From the NCBI RefSeq assembly GCF_025628895.1, contig NZ_JAOTJC010000012.1:62001-126000 (forward strand): a stretch of DNA of 64,000 bases. The letters are read 5' to 3'. Positions 43,827 to 54,047 of the stretch are shown here, in pieces. This DNA comes from Alteromonas salexigens (GTDB lineage Bacteria > Pseudomonadota > Gammaproteobacteria > Enterobacterales > Alteromonadaceae). Numbering within the stretch: position 1 is the stretch's first letter; the number at the start of each line of letters is the position of its first letter. Below the pieces are notes generated by a model. That model made no database searches. It was not told the DNA's origin and saw nothing but the letters and a program-made list of their open reading frames with translations. The position numbers were made by a program, and so were the translations under genes.

Positions 43827-45044
43827 GTGAAGCATGTGGACATAGTGATTGTTGGAGGCGGTGTCGTGGGTTATTCGCTGGCGGCCGGGCTGCTGGCAGA
43901 CACCGCTTTGCAAGTGATGGTTGTCGATGCTCACGACCCCGCTGCAGCGTCAGGAGGGCTCGACAACCGGGTGATTGCACTGGCTAAGCGTACCGTGGAT
44001 GAGTTTACCCGTATTGGTGTGAACTGGCGTAACGCGGCGCGGTATCCCATAAGACATATTCAGGTGACCGACAAAGGTGCAGCGGGTTTGTGTGAGCTTA
44101 CTGCCAGCGACTACCAGCTGGATGCCTTCGGGCAAGTCGTGTCCCTGGCTGCCCTGGGCGAGGTTTTGCAACAACATTGCGACCAGCCGCGGTGTCAGCA
44201 ACTGACACCTGAAACGGTGGCTTCGCTGACACAGCGCGCAGACGGCGTCACACTGACATTGGGTGATGGCAGCACGTTGGATACTTCGTTACTGGTGCTG
44301 GCTGACGGGGGGCGTTCCGGGCTGGCCGAGTCAGTGGGTATTGGACGTGAACAAGATGATTATACTCAGGTGGCCATTACCTTCAATGTGCAGACCAGCG
44401 AGCCGCACAACCACCGGGCTTATGAGCGATTCACCGAGCATGGTCCATTGGCTTTCTTACCATATGATGCTGACTTCTCGGATAAATCCCGGCAGGGGCA
44501 TGGATTTTCTGTGGTGTGGACCGTATCTCAGTCCCGTGCTGAAACACTGCTGGGGGAGGGCGATGTACGCTTTTTAGCAGAGTTACAAAAGGCATTTGGT
44601 TATCGGCAAGGTGTTATCAGTGATGTCAGCACACGTCTCAGTTACCCCCTTAGTCTGAGTACCGCTGATGCGCTGACTGCCCATCGCGTGGTGTTGCTGG
44701 GAAACAGTGCGCAAACACTGCACCCCATTGCCGGGCAGGGGTTCAACCTCGGACTGAGGGATGTGGCCACGCTGCTGCACGTTATTAACGGGGCTGAAGA
44801 TCCCGGCGCCCATACGGTGTTGCAAACGTACCGGCAATCTCGCGAACGGGACCGTCAGGCTACGATTACCCTTACGGATACGCTGGTACGTACGTTTTCG
44901 AACCGGCACTTTCCATTGTTAGCCGCGCGTAACGTCGGGTTGATGGCATTAAATTTATGGCCGCTGGCGCAAACAGAATTTGTAAAGCTAACGACCGGGT
45001 ATGGCACGGCGACGCCCCCCTTAACGAATACAGGAAACAGGTGA
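43827..45044 (+). CDS. ubiH: 2-octaprenyl-6-methoxyphenol hydroxylase UbiH
   Basis: UbiH is an FAD monooxygenase of ubiquinone synthesis. The 405-residue product begins at a GTG (KHVDIVIVGGGVVGYSLAAGLL), as no ATG fits the conserved N-terminus. The dinucleotide motif is at residues 8-13, LADGGRSGLAESVG near 155, and the FAD ribityl motif VVLLGNSAQTLHPIAGQGFNLGLRD near 290. The usual GD of the last motif is GN here. It follows pepP by six bases and overlaps ubiI. Confidence 0.93.
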   Translation: MKHVDIVIVGGGVVGYSLAAGLLADTALQVMVVDAHDPAAASGGLDNRVIALAKRTVDEFTRIGVNWRNAARYPIRHIQVTDKGAAGLCELTASDYQLDAFGQVVSLAALGEVLQQHCDQPRCQQLTPETVASLTQRADGVTLTLGDGSTLDTSLLVLADGGRSGLAESVGIGREQDDYTQVAITFNVQTSEPHNHRAYERFTEHGPLAFLPYDADFSDKSRQGHGFSVVWTVSQSRAETLLGEGDVRFLAELQKAFGYRQGVISDVSTRLSYPLSLSTADALTAHRVVLLGNSAQTLHPIAGQGFNLGLRDVATLLHVINGAEDPGAHTVLQTYRQSRERDRQATITLTDTLVRTFSNRHFPLLAARNVGLMALNLWPLAQTEFVKLTTGYGTATPPLTNTGNR

Positions 45045-46219
45045 TGATGCAAAACGTGGATGTGCTTATTGTGGGTGGCGGTATGGTGGGGCTGTCACTC
45101 GCAGCTGCCCTGCAACACTCCTCATTATCAGTGGCCCTTGTTAGCAATACGGATATTGAGCAGCCGCTGCCGGCCTCAGCCACTACCCGGGTGAGTGCAA
45201 TTAATAAACGCAATGCCGACACTTTACAGCGCCTGGGTGCCTGGCAGCACGTGGCGTCAGACCGGGTGTGTGCATACACGCAAATGGCAGTATGGGACAA
45301 GGACAGCTTCGGACGCATTGCATTTGATGCAGCGGCGACGCAAACCTCAGAGCTGGGTCATATTGTCGAAAACCAGGCATTGGTTAATGCGCTGGCCAAA
45401 CAGGTATCTGCACAGCCGCAAACCACTGTTATCCGCGGCAATATAGAACGGGTATTGCACGGCGACAACCAAACGATGGTGATGCTGGATAATCAGGATG
45501 CCATTGGCTGTAAACTGCTGGTGGGCGCCGATGGCGCAACCTCGCTGGTGCGCCGGCACGCCGCTTTCCCACTGACCTTTAAAGATTACGAACACACCGC
45601 CATAGTAGCCAACCTGCGTACTGAGCTACCGCATCAAGGCGTAGCCAGACAGGTATTTACTCCCACCGGCCCACTGGCATTACTGCCCATGGCTGACGAA
45701 CATCTTGTCTCGGTGGTGTGGTCACAGGATAAGCCAGATGCCGCCAAGCTGCTTGGGATGGATGAAGAGGCGTTCAGTCACGCACTGGCGTCTACTGCAC
45801 ATAGCGTGTTAGGCCCCATGCAGTTAGCGAGTGAGCGTTATCACTTCCCGCTGGTGATGCGTTATGCCCGGCAATGGGCTAAAGACGGCATGCTGATCCT
45901 CGGTGACGCAGCCCACACGATCCATCCGCTGGCAGGCCAGGGCGCAAATCTTGGTATGCAGGACGCTTTCACCCTGGCGGAGCATTTGGTGGCGTTGACG
46001 GAGTCGCACAAATCTATCGCCTCGTTGCGCTATCTGCGGCCGTGGGAGCGGGCGAGAAAAACCGAAGCGACCAAAATGATTGCGGCCATGGAAGGATTTA
46101 AGCAATTGTTTGAAGGCAATGATCCACTGAAAAAGTTAGTTCGCGGGGTGGGGCTGGCGGCCACCGACGCACTGCCGGCAGTAAAAAACCGGTGGGTAGC
46201 CCAGGCGATGGGACTGTAG
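45044..46219 (+). CDS. ubiI: FAD-dependent 2-octaprenylphenol hydroxylase (UbiI/VisC)
   Basis: UbiI performs C5 hydroxylation in ubiquinone synthesis. The start used (ATG at 45044, overlapping the ubiH stop; ATG at 45047 is equally possible) follows AGGAAA and gives 391 residues. Motifs: VLIVGGGMVGLSLAAAL near residue 6, LVGADGATSLVRR near 160, and LILGDAAHTIHPLAGQGANLGMQDAF near 285. It is a paralogue of UbiH next door. The assignment to UbiI rather than UbiF is from gene order. Confidence 0.92.
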   Translation: MMQNVDVLIVGGGMVGLSLAAALQHSSLSVALVSNTDIEQPLPASATTRVSAINKRNADTLQRLGAWQHVASDRVCAYTQMAVWDKDSFGRIAFDAAATQTSELGHIVENQALVNALAKQVSAQPQTTVIRGNIERVLHGDNQTMVMLDNQDAIGCKLLVGADGATSLVRRHAAFPLTFKDYEHTAIVANLRTELPHQGVARQVFTPTGPLALLPMADEHLVSVVWSQDKPDAAKLLGMDEEAFSHALASTAHSVLGPMQLASERYHFPLVMRYARQWAKDGMLILGDAAHTIHPLAGQGANLGMQDAFTLAEHLVALTESHKSIASLRYLRPWERARKTEATKMIAAMEGFKQLFEGNDPLKKLVRGVGLAATDALPAVKNRWVAQAMGL

Positions 46220-46222
46220 CGA

Positions 46223-46298
46223 CCCTTGCGCATCTTTGCGCTGCTCTGCGCTAACAGCACCCCTCGCGCATCTTCCCGCTGACCTGCGCTAACAGCGC
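46223..46298 (+). repeat. two-copy 38-bp tandem repeat after ubiI
   Basis: Two imperfect copies of a 38-base unit lie head to tail, each with GCGCATCTT and CTGCGCTAACAGC at the same offsets. They differ at a few positions. No function was recognised; a T-run is lacking, so this is not an obvious terminator. Confidence 0.7.
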
Positions 46299-46431
46299 CC
46301 ACAGAGATTTATAACAGCCGCGGGGCTGGGCCTGCCGGTGTACACTCTAAGCACAGATTTGTTTACCCTCCTTGTTGCAAGCCGCCCGCTATTGCACCAA
46401 GATTGGATTATTCCAATGCAGGGACTGACTC

Positions 46432-47715
46432 ATGAATAAACGCGATTTTCTCAAATTTTCCGGCCTGGGTATGGCAGCAGTGGCCACACCCTTTGCGCTG
46501 CAGGCTCAGGACAAAGATTTTCCTACTTCCTCACGGCTGGCGGATATAACCGGCGCTGTCGAGCCAATTTCCGCCGATGAACGCGCCGCCCGTGTCAGTA
46601 AGGCTCAGGCATTGATGAAAGAGCATGACATCAACGCGCTGGTGATAGAGCCTGGTGCAGCGATGGACTACTTTTCCGGGATCCAGTGGTGGCGCAGTGA
46701 ACGTCTGACGGCCCTGATAATTCCGCAACAGGGAAATGTGGCGGTGGTGACGCCCTTTTTCGAGAAGCCTAGCGTGGAAGAGTCATTGCAAATCGACGGT
46801 GACATTCATGTATGGCAGGAACACGAAAGCCCCTACGAACTGGTTGTCAATGTGCTTAACAACCATGGCATCAAACAGGGCGCTGTGGGCTTTGAAAGTA
46901 CCGTACGTTATTTTGTGCTGCACGGCATTATGCAGGCGGGCAGTAAGTTGGAACACGTGTCTGCCGATCCAGTAACCCTGGGTTGCCGCATGATGAAAAC
47001 GCCTCACGAACTGACGTTGATGCATAAAGCGAATGAGGTCACGCTGCGGGCTTACGAGCACGTGTATGCAGAGCTTAAAGAGGGCATGACCCAGGCTGAC
47101 GTTAAAGCCTTAATGCATGATGCGCAGCAGCGTCTGGGTGGCAGCAATACCTGGTGTCTGGCCTTGTTTAACGAAGCCAGTGCTTACCCGCATGGCACCC
47201 GTCAGCAACAAACGATCAAACCGGGGTCGGTGGTGCTGTTAGACAGCGGTTGCAGTGTGCACGGTTATCAGTCGGATATCAGCCGCACCTTTGTATTTGG
47301 CAAACCAAACGACAAGCAGCGGGAAATTTGGAACCTGGTGAGAAAAGGTCAGGACATTGCGTTTAATGCCGCGACGCTGGGTGCCAGTGCAGGCAGTGTC
47401 GATGATGCAGTACGCAAACACTACCGCCAGCAAGGATTCGGACCGGACTACCAGCTGCCGGGCCTGTCTCACCGAACCGGACACGGTATTGGTATGGAAG
47501 GGCACGAAAGCGTGAATTTTGTACGGGGTGAAACCACCAAGTTACAACCCGGTATGTGCTTTTCCAATGAGCCCGGTATTTATATTCCCGGTGAGTTCGG
47601 GGTCCGCCTCGAAGACTGTCTGTATATGGGGGAAAAGGGGCCGCACTGGTTCACTGAGCCGCCTGCCAGTCTGGAGAAACCCATAGGAAAGCTGGTACCA
47701 CTGGCGGTGAGCTAG
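46432..47715 (+). CDS. exported M24-family metallopeptidase (Xaa-Pro dipeptidase-like)
   Basis: The 427-residue product is a second M24 enzyme, distinct from PepP. It has an N-terminal Tat-like export signal, NKRDFLKFSGLGMAAVATPFALQA, with Lys-Arg in place of the twin Arg. All five metal ligands of the pita-bread fold are present: LLDSGCSVHGYQSDISRTF, HRTGHGIGMEGHE, SNEPGIYIP and RLEDCLYM. It probably cleaves Xaa-Pro or related bonds in the periplasm. The upstream gap holds a tandem repeat, and the LysR gene is convergent. Confidence 0.85.
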   Translation: MNKRDFLKFSGLGMAAVATPFALQAQDKDFPTSSRLADITGAVEPISADERAARVSKAQALMKEHDINALVIEPGAAMDYFSGIQWWRSERLTALIIPQQGNVAVVTPFFEKPSVEESLQIDGDIHVWQEHESPYELVVNVLNNHGIKQGAVGFESTVRYFVLHGIMQAGSKLEHVSADPVTLGCRMMKTPHELTLMHKANEVTLRAYEHVYAELKEGMTQADVKALMHDAQQRLGGSNTWCLALFNEASAYPHGTRQQQTIKPGSVVLLDSGCSVHGYQSDISRTFVFGKPNDKQREIWNLVRKGQDIAFNAATLGASAGSVDDAVRKHYRQQGFGPDYQLPGLSHRTGHGIGMEGHESVNFVRGETTKLQPGMCFSNEPGIYIPGEFGVRLEDCLYMGEKGPHWFTEPPASLEKPIGKLVPLAVS

Positions 47716-47742
47716 CCGGCAATGCCCTGTGGCACGGGCGCG

Positions 47743-48597
47743 TTAGGCGTTCGCTTTCAGCCGCGACACGATGAACGTCGATAATGTTTTGCTTATCACC
47801 GGGTGTTGGGTGTCCTGATTAAACAGGCATATATTGACCTTGCCCAGCCCCGGCAGGTGGGCGTGTCGCAGTGGCGTCAGGTTGGCGGGCAAGCTGGTAC
47901 GAGCCAGTGCCGTGACCCCCAGCCCCTGTTGAATGGCCGCCACCAGCCCAGATAAGTCGGCATTGGTATAGGTGATTTTCCAGGCCCGGGTTTGTTGTTT
48001 CAGTTGTTCAATCACCCGGCTGCGATACATGCAGCCGTCCGGAGCCAGCACCAGCGAAATGGTATCAACAGCCAGCGGCTGGACCGGGTCACCTACCCAC
48101 ACAATCTCATCCTGTAAAACCACCTCACCCTCAATGGTTTCCGCCGGGTTCACCAGCGCCAGAATCAAATCGAAATGTTCCCGCTGTGCAGGGTGTAGCA
48201 AATCCCGGCTAAGGGCTGAAGTAACCTCCAGCGAAACGTCGGGGTAACGTTTCGAAAACTCGCCAATAAGGCCGGGTAACAGGGTCGAGGCAAATTCACT
48301 GGGGATCCCCAGTCGCAACCGCCCGCTAAGGGGCGCCGGGGTCAGACTGCGAAAGATGGCATCGTTCATTTCCAGCATTTCTTTCGCTTTCGGATACAGC
48401 CAGTTACCGTCGGTACTCGGCAGGTGGCGTTGTCCCACCTTGGTAAACAGTTTGCGGTCTAACTGGGCTTCCAGTTTTTTAATTTGCAGGCTAATTGCCG
48501 GTTGCGAGCGCCCCAGCCATTCGCCGGCCTTGGCGTAACCGCCTTGCTCTATCACGCTGACAAATGTGCGCAGATTATCCAGCGACAGCTGTTTCAT
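47743..48597 (-). CDS. LysR-family transcriptional regulator
   Basis: The 284-residue product has the LysR winged helix at residues 1-62 (LSLDNLRTFVSVIEQGGYAKAGEWLGRSQPAISLQIKKLEAQL) and a LysR substrate-binding domain after about residue 90. The helix most resembles the LrhA/HexA branch rather than GcvA. The start at 48597 was chosen because it begins the conserved helix and a TATAAT -10 lies just upstream (48632-48637 on the minus strand). It is divergent from gcvTHP, so it could regulate it. Confidence 0.88.
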   Translation of the reverse strand: MKQLSLDNLRTFVSVIEQGGYAKAGEWLGRSQPAISLQIKKLEAQLDRKLFTKVGQRHLPSTDGNWLYPKAKEMLEMNDAIFRSLTPAPLSGRLRLGIPSEFASTLLPGLIGEFSKRYPDVSLEVTSALSRDLLHPAQREHFDLILALVNPAETIEGEVVLQDEIVWVGDPVQPLAVDTISLVLAPDGCMYRSRVIEQLKQQTRAWKITYTNADLSGLVAAIQQGLGVTALARTSLPANLTPLRHAHLPGLGKVNICLFNQDTQHPVISKTLSTFIVSRLKANA

Positions 48598-48638
48598 TTG
48601 ATTTGCATTTCTGATGTTCAGTGGTGAATACATTATAA

Positions 48639-48650
48639 ATACAAATGTAT
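48639..48650. promoter_or_regulatory. ATACA-AA-TGTAT palindrome between the LysR gene and gcvT
   Basis: A perfect 5-bp inverted repeat with a two-base centre lies next to the LysR promoter -10 and about 40 bases upstream of the gcvT -10. This is a plausible LysR-type operator (T-N11-A core nearby). Confidence 0.4.
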
Positions 48651-48667
48651 GGATAAGAAATTCCAAT

Positions 48668-48696
48668 TTGTTGATCGGCAGGACTCTTTCTATACT
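48668..48696 (+). promoter_or_regulatory. candidate gcvT promoter
   Basis: A -35 TTGTTG (48668-48673) and a -10 TATACT (48691-48696) are separated by 17 bases. The leader before the ATG is about 30 bases, too short for a glycine riboswitch, and none was seen. Confidence 0.55.
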
Positions 48697-48731
48697 CTGC
48701 AACGTTTTTATCACAATTAAGAGTGAGTCGA

Positions 48732-49811
48732 ATGACCAGTACGACTGCCCTACACGCCAAGCACCTGGAAGCCGGTGCAAAAATGGTGGATTTTTTTGGC
48801 TGGGATATGCCAATTAACTACGGTTCTCAAATAGAAGAACATCACGCCGTTCGCCAGGACGCCGGCATGTTCGATGTGTCGCACATGACCATCGTTGATG
48901 TGACCGGCCCGCAAGCGAAAGCCTACCTGCAGTATTTGCTTGCCAATGATGTCGCAAAACTGAAAGACAAGGGTAAAGCCCTGTACAGCGGCATGCTGAA
49001 TGAAGAAGGCGGCGTGGTAGACGACCTGATTGTTTATCACTTCGATGATACCAACTACCGGCTGGTGGTGAATTCCGCTACGCGGGAAAAAGACATGAAC
49101 TGGCTGAATGGCTGTGCGGAAGGCTTTGAGGTCAGTATTACTGAACGCTCAGAGTTTGCCATGATTGCAGTGCAGGGGCCTAACGCGAAAGAAAAAGCGG
49201 CCACCTTGTTCAGCGCAGCACAAAAAGAAGCGGTTGCCGGTATGAAGCCGTTTTTCGGTGTGCAGGCGGAAGATCTGTTTATCGCCACTACCGGTTACAC
49301 CGGTGAAGCCGGCTACGAAATTATGGTGCCGGTAGCACAGGCAGCCTCGTTCTGGCAGGGCCTGTTAGATGCGGGCGTTAAACCCTGTGGTCTGGGCGCC
49401 CGTGATACTTTGCGTCTGGAAGCAGGCATGAACCTGTACGGCCAGGATATGGATGAAACTGTATCGCCGCTGGCGGCCAATATGGGCTGGACCATTACCT
49501 GGGAACCTGCCGATCGTAACTTTGTGGGCCGTAAAGCCCTTGAAGCACAGCGTGAAGCAGGCACCGACAAACTCATTGGGCTGGTTATGACTGACAAGGG
49601 CGTGCTGCGTCACGGTCAAAAAGTCCGTACCGAAAATGGTGAAGGGGTGATCACCTCAGGCACCTTCTCGCCAACACTGGGGCACGCCATTGCGATGGCC
49701 CGTGTACCAGCTGGCGTAGGCGACACCGTGGAAGTGGAAATGCGCAAGAAGTGGGTTACAGTAAAAGTGGTTAAGCCCAGCTTCGTCCGTAACGGTAAAA
49801 GTGTATTGTAA
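48732..49811 (+). CDS. gcvT: glycine cleavage system aminomethyltransferase (T protein)
   Basis: GcvT transfers the methylene group from the lipoyl arm of GcvH to THF and releases ammonia. The ATG at 48732 ([31 protein letters not shown]) gives 359 residues; an in-frame GTG at 48723 is an alternative. Motifs include [43 protein letters not shown] broken by normal spacing, [14 protein letters not shown] and [21 protein letters not shown]. It heads the gcvT-gcvH-gcvP cluster. Confidence 0.96.
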   Translation: MTSTTALHAKHLEAGAKMVDFFGWDMPINYGSQIEEHHAVRQDAGMFDVSHMTIVDVTGPQAKAYLQYLLANDVAKLKDKGKALYSGMLNEEGGVVDDLIVYHFDDTNYRLVVNSATREKDMNWLNGCAEGFEVSITERSEFAMIAVQGPNAKEKAATLFSAAQKEAVAGMKPFFGVQAEDLFIATTGYTGEAGYEIMVPVAQAASFWQGLLDAGVKPCGLGARDTLRLEAGMNLYGQDMDETVSPLAANMGWTITWEPADRNFVGRKALEAQREAGTDKLIGLVMTDKGVLRHGQKVRTENGEGVITSGTFSPTLGHAIAMARVPAGVGDTVEVEMRKKWVTVKVVKPSFVRNGKSVL

Positions 49812-49839
49812 ATTCAAAAGATAAAAAGCAGGAACAATT

Positions 49840-50229
49840 ATGAGCAATATTCCAAAAGACTTACGCTATGCAGCTTCTCACGAATGGGTTCGCCCGGAAG
49901 GTGACGGTGTATTCACGGTAGGTATTTCTGAGCATGCCCAGGATTTGTTGGGTGACATGGTATTTGTTGAGTTGCCGGATGTTGGCGACGAGGTAAGCAC
50001 AGGTGACGACGTAGCCGTGGCAGAGTCAGTAAAAGCTGCTTCTGACGTCTATACGCCGCTTACAGGTGAAGTGATTGCCGTAAATGAAGATCTGGAAGAC
50101 TCACCTGAACTGGTGAACTCCGACCCATACGGTGATGGCTGGATGTTCAAAATTAAGGCAGAAGATGCGGCAGAGTTTGAGAATCTGCTGGATGCCGAAG
50201 CTTACGAAAGCACGTTGGACGAGGACTAA
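49840..50229 (+). CDS. gcvH: glycine cleavage system H protein
   Basis: GcvH shuttles the aminomethyl group on a lipoyl lysine. The 129-residue product has the lipoyl motif [19 protein letters not shown] with the modified lysine near residue 65, and the family segments [17 protein letters not shown] and [15 protein letters not shown]. Length is normal. A terminator-like hairpin lies between it and gcvP. Confidence 0.97.
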   Translation: MSNIPKDLRYAASHEWVRPEGDGVFTVGISEHAQDLLGDMVFVELPDVGDEVSTGDDVAVAESVKAASDVYTPLTGEVIAVNEDLEDSPELVNSDPYGDGWMFKIKAEDAAEFENLLDAEAYESTLDED

Positions 50230-50262
50230 TCGCCGACGCGACAAGTCCAGCACAATGAATAA

Positions 50263-50297
50263 AAAAGGGGCGGCTGGGTTGCCCCTTTTGTCTTTTT
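50263..50297 (+). terminator. hairpin between gcvH and gcvP
   Basis: A perfect 9-bp stem AAAAGGGGC / GCCCCTTTT with a nine-base loop is followed by GTCTTTTT. It lies inside the gcv cluster and may lower gcvP expression relative to gcvT and gcvH. Confidence 0.75.
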
Positions 50298-50324
50298 ACT
50301 AATCGCGGATGCTTAATTAACGTT

Positions 50325-53219
50325 ATGTCGAATTCTTCTACACTGGCTCAACTGGAGCAAAAAAATTCATTTGTTCGTCGCCACATTGGCCCTGGCGAGC
50401 AAGAAATTCAGGCCATGCTGGAGACCATTGGCGCCAGCTCGCTTGATGATCTGATGTCTCAGACGGTGCCGGCCGGTATTGAGCTGGATAAGCCCCTTGA
50501 AGTAGGCGAGGGAGCAACGGAAGTAGATGCACTGGCAGAGCTTAAGGCTGTCGCACAGAAAAATACCATTAACCGGTCTTTCATCGGTATGGGCTACTAT
50601 GACACCCATGTGCCTAATGTAATCTTGCGTAACGTACTTGAGAATCCGGGTTGGTATACAGCTTACACGCCGTATCAGCCAGAAATCGCCCAGGGCCGCC
50701 TGGAAGCCATCCTTAATTTTCAGCAACTGACCATTGACCTGACCGGGCTTGAGCTGGCCTCGGCGTCGCTGTTGGATGAAGGCACCGCCGCGGCGGAAGC
50801 GATGTCGCTGTCAAAGCGTGTGTCAAAAAACAAAAAAGCTAACCTGTACTTCATTGCCGATGATGTGCATCCGCAAACTCGTGACGTAGTCGCCACCCGT
50901 GCTGAGATGTTCGGGTTTGGTATTGTCACCGGGCCTGCAGAAGAAGCAGCCGAACATGATGTATTTGGTGCATTGTTACAATACCCGTCAACCACTGGTG
51001 AAATCAGTGATATTCGCGGCGTTATTGCGGCGGTGCAGGCTAAAAAAGGCATTGTGTCTGTAGCCGCCGACCTGATGAGTCTGGTATTGCTGGAGTCACC
51101 CGGCGAATTGGGTGCCGATGTCGCACTGGGCAGTGCTCAGCGCTTTGGCGTACCGATGGGGTATGGTGGTCCACACGCGGCGTTTTTTGCCACCCGTGAT
51201 AGCTACAAACGCTCACTGCCGGGGCGTATTATCGGCGTAAGTAAAGACTCCCGCGGCAATCAGGCGCTGCGCATGGCACTGCAAACCCGCGAACAGCACA
51301 TTCGTCGCGAGAAGGCCAATTCGAATATCTGTACTGCCCAGGTACTGCTGGCGAATATGGCTTCCTTCTATGCGGTGTACCATGGTCCACAAGGGCTTAA
51401 AACCATCGCTGAGCGTATCCACCGGTTTACTTCCATTCTGGCCACTGGTCTTACTCAAAAGGGCCTGGCGCTTAAACACAACACCTGGTTCGACACCCTG
51501 ACCGTGCAGGTAGAGGACAAAGAGGCGGTACTCAAAGCCGGCTACGAGGCTGGCATTAATCTGCGCAGTGATCTTGAGGGCGCGGTAGGTGTTTCTCTGG
51601 ACGAAACCACCACCCGTGGCGACGTACTGACTCTGCTGAACGTGCTGCTGGGTGACGGGCACGGACTGAAAGTGGAAGATCTGGACGCTGAGGTGACCAC
51701 CCAGGACAAAAACGGTATTCCGGCCGACCTTATGAGAACCAGCGACATTCTTACCCATGAAGTGTTTAACAAGTACCACTCCGAAACGGAGATGCTGCGT
51801 TACATCAAGTCACTGGAAAATAAAGATCTGGCCCTGAATCATTCGATGATCTCTCTGGGCTCGTGCACCATGAAGCTGAATGCCACCGCGGAGATGATCC
51901 CCGTAACCTGGCCTGAGTTTGGCCAGCTGCACCCGTTCGCGCCAGTAAATCAGGCGGCAGGCTATCAGGAAATGATCAGCGAACTGAGCGAGTGGCTGAT
52001 CAACATTACCGGCTATGACGCATTATCTATGCAACCTAACTCCGGCGCGCAGGGTGAGTATGCCGGCTTGCTGGCTATTCAGCGTTACCATGAGAGCCGC
52101 GGCGAAGGACATCGTAATGTGTGCCTGATCCCCAGCTCGGCGCACGGCACTAACCCAGCATCAGCGCAAATGGTAAGCCTGAAAGTGGTGGTGGTAAATT
52201 GCGATAAGAACGGCAATGTAGACCTGGACGACCTGCGTAAGAAAGCACAGGAAGTGGGCGATAACCTGTCGTGCGCAATGATTACTTACCCGTCTACCCA
52301 TGGTGTATATGAAGAAACTATCCGCGAAATTTGTGACATCGTACATGATCACGGTGGTCAGGTTTATATGGATGGCGCAAACATGAACGCGCAGGTAGGC
52401 ATTACATCGCCGGGCTTCATTGGCTCTGACGTGTCGCACCTGAACCTGCACAAAACCTTTTGTATCCCGCACGGTGGTGGTGGTCCGGGTATGGGCCCCA
52501 TAGGCGTGAAGTCGCACTTAGCACCATTTTTACCTAACCACAGTGTAGTGAACATTGATGACGCCGGGAAAGACTGTGGGGCAGTATCGGCAGCGCCATG
52601 GGGCAGTGCCTCTATTCTGCCAATCAGCTATATGTACATTAAGATGATGGGCTCTGCCGGATTGCGTAAAGCGACCGAAGTGGCCATTCTGAATGCCAAC
52701 TATATAGCCAAGTCGCTGGAAGGACATTTTGACGTATTGTACAAGGGCCGGAATGGTCGTGTGGCCCATGAATGTATAATTGACTTGCGTCCGTTGAAAG
52801 AGGCGTCAGGGGTGAGTGAGCTGGATATTGCCAAGCGCCTGATTGATTACGGCTTCCACTCTCCTACCATGAGCTTCCCGGTAGCCGGTACGCTGATGGT
52901 TGAGCCGACTGAATCCGAATCGCAATATGAACTGGATCGCTTCGTCAACGCCATGATCAGTATTCGCGAAGAAGTCGCTAAAGTAGAAAGCGGTGAATGG
53001 GACGGCGAAAATAACCCACTGCACCATGCACCGCATACGTTAGCGGACATTTGTGACAGTGACTGGGGTCGTAATTACGATCGCATGCTGGCCGCATATC
53101 CGGCCCCTGAAGTACATCGCAATAAGTTCTGGCCAAGCGTAAACAGAATTGACGATGTCTATGGTGACCGCAACCTGATGTGTTCTTGTCCTGCGATTGA
53201 TACTTATCGGGATGAGTAG
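50325..53219 (+). CDS. gcvP: glycine dehydrogenase (decarboxylating), P protein
   Basis: GcvP decarboxylates glycine with PLP and passes the aminomethyl group to GcvH. The 964-residue product is the long homodimeric type. Motifs: [17 protein letters not shown] near the N-terminus, [18 protein letters not shown] near 85, [17 protein letters not shown] near 508, [14 protein letters not shown] near 570, and the PLP lysine at residue 710 in [21 protein letters not shown]. The C-terminus ends [16 protein letters not shown]. Confidence 0.97.
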   Translation: MSNSSTLAQLEQKNSFVRRHIGPGEQEIQAMLETIGASSLDDLMSQTVPAGIELDKPLEVGEGATEVDALAELKAVAQKNTINRSFIGMGYYDTHVPNVILRNVLENPGWYTAYTPYQPEIAQGRLEAILNFQQLTIDLTGLELASASLLDEGTAAAEAMSLSKRVSKNKKANLYFIADDVHPQTRDVVATRAEMFGFGIVTGPAEEAAEHDVFGALLQYPSTTGEISDIRGVIAAVQAKKGIVSVAADLMSLVLLESPGELGADVALGSAQRFGVPMGYGGPHAAFFATRDSYKRSLPGRIIGVSKDSRGNQALRMALQTREQHIRREKANSNICTAQVLLANMASFYAVYHGPQGLKTIAERIHRFTSILATGLTQKGLALKHNTWFDTLTVQVEDKEAVLKAGYEAGINLRSDLEGAVGVSLDETTTRGDVLTLLNVLLGDGHGLKVEDLDAEVTTQDKNGIPADLMRTSDILTHEVFNKYHSETEMLRYIKSLENKDLALNHSMISLGSCTMKLNATAEMIPVTWPEFGQLHPFAPVNQAAGYQEMISELSEWLINITGYDALSMQPNSGAQGEYAGLLAIQRYHESRGEGHRNVCLIPSSAHGTNPASAQMVSLKVVVVNCDKNGNVDLDDLRKKAQEVGDNLSCAMITYPSTHGVYEETIREICDIVHDHGGQVYMDGANMNAQVGITSPGFIGSDVSHLNLHKTFCIPHGGGGPGMGPIGVKSHLAPFLPNHSVVNIDDAGKDCGAVSAAPWGSASILPISYMYIKMMGSAGLRKATEVAILNANYIAKSLEGHFDVLYKGRNGRVAHECIIDLRPLKEASGVSELDIAKRLIDYGFHSPTMSFPVAGTLMVEPTESESQYELDRFVNAMISIREEVAKVESGEWDGENNPLHHAPHTLADICDSDWGRNYDRMLAAYPAPEVHRNKFWPSVNRIDDVYGDRNLMCSCPAIDTYRDE

Positions 53220-53271
53220 TCTGCAAGTGTCAGTTTCGAATGAAGTTTGTGTTGCTTAAATAAAGTTTGTG

Positions 53272-53295
53272 AAAAAGGGCCGTAGGGCCCTTTTT
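53272..53295. terminator. bidirectional terminator after gcvP
   Basis: The stem AAAAAGGGC / GCCCTTTTT, extended by one C-G pair with a four-base loop, has A and T arms that serve both strands. It separates gcvP from the convergent DUF3718 gene. Confidence 0.85.
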
Positions 53296-53345
53296 AATGC
53301 CGCGAAGCTATGCACCGTAAATATCTCATCATAAAACTTTTACGA

Positions 53346-53765
53346 TCAACGGCTTGCTACCAATATTTGAATCACTTTCTCATCGTCCCCATTATCAACC
53401 TTAGCAGTAATGTCTCTGATGGTGGTTGTGGGAGTAAGACGATTAGAAGGACGTGTATACCTGTTTAAATATTGATAAGTCTCTGACGCATTATACTTAC
53501 TAGCGAAATTAGCGATGTAATCACCATTGCACTTTAGCGAATTTGCTACACTTTTCATCCGAAAGTGTTCGGTTCTGTGCACAGATCTAGCCGCGGGCAA
53601 CTGTTTTACGCTTTTCCGCAAGGCTAATTTATCGTCAGTTACCGCAGCTATACAGACTTGGGTTTCTACAGATGCATCGCCAGCAATAAACTCATATCGA
53701 TCGGCAACGGCTGATAGTGACGTTACGCATGCTGCGAGCCCTAATAGTAGATAAGACTTTTTCAT
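53346..53765 (-). CDS. small exported DUF3718-like protein
   Basis: The 139-residue product starts at the ATG at 53765, with GGAG upstream, and has a signal peptide MKKSYLLLGLAACVTSLSAVA. The mature part resembles the DUF3718 family of Alteromonadales: a conserved Cys in ETQVCIAAVTDDKLALRKSVK, then SLKCNGDYIANFASKYNASETYQYLNRY. The two cysteines may form a disulfide. The role is unknown. It is divergent from the CadC-like regulator and may be its target. Confidence 0.65.
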   Translation of the reverse strand: MKKSYLLLGLAACVTSLSAVADRYEFIAGDASVETQVCIAAVTDDKLALRKSVKQLPAARSVHRTEHFRMKSVANSLKCNGDYIANFASKYNASETYQYLNRYTRPSNRLTPTTTIRDITAKVDNGDDEKVIQILVASR

Positions 53766-53957
53766 GATTGCACTCCGTGTAAACATAAACTTTTTTGGGT
53801 TATTTACTTACTTAAATGTTTAATTGAATAATATTTTATTTTTCTTGATTGGTTTTTGAGTTAAAAGCTCAAAAAAATAAAATGTCAGTTATTCTTCTTA
53901 AACGGTTGTCAATATGGCATTTCTTTATTTTTTTTGACATGACAAAATATTAATCGT

Positions 53958-53985
53958 TTGATAATTGTTAGGTATGGACTATATT
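53958..53985 (+). promoter_or_regulatory. candidate promoter of the CadC-like regulator
   Basis: In an AT-rich stretch a -35 TTGATA (53958-53963) and a -10 TATATT (53980-53985) are separated by 16 bases. A TTGACA just upstream (about 53937) is an alternative -35. The whole 53766-54047 interval is AT-rich and holds no gene. Confidence 0.4.
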
Positions 53986-54047
53986 ATTTAGATGAATATT
54001 TGTTACTAGCCTTATGAAATTGTAATACTAGTGCTTAGAGTGAACTC

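Noticed and set aside
48597..48732. Glycine riboswitch before gcvT
   Set aside because: The predicted leader is only about 30 bases and no tandem aptamer structure is present.
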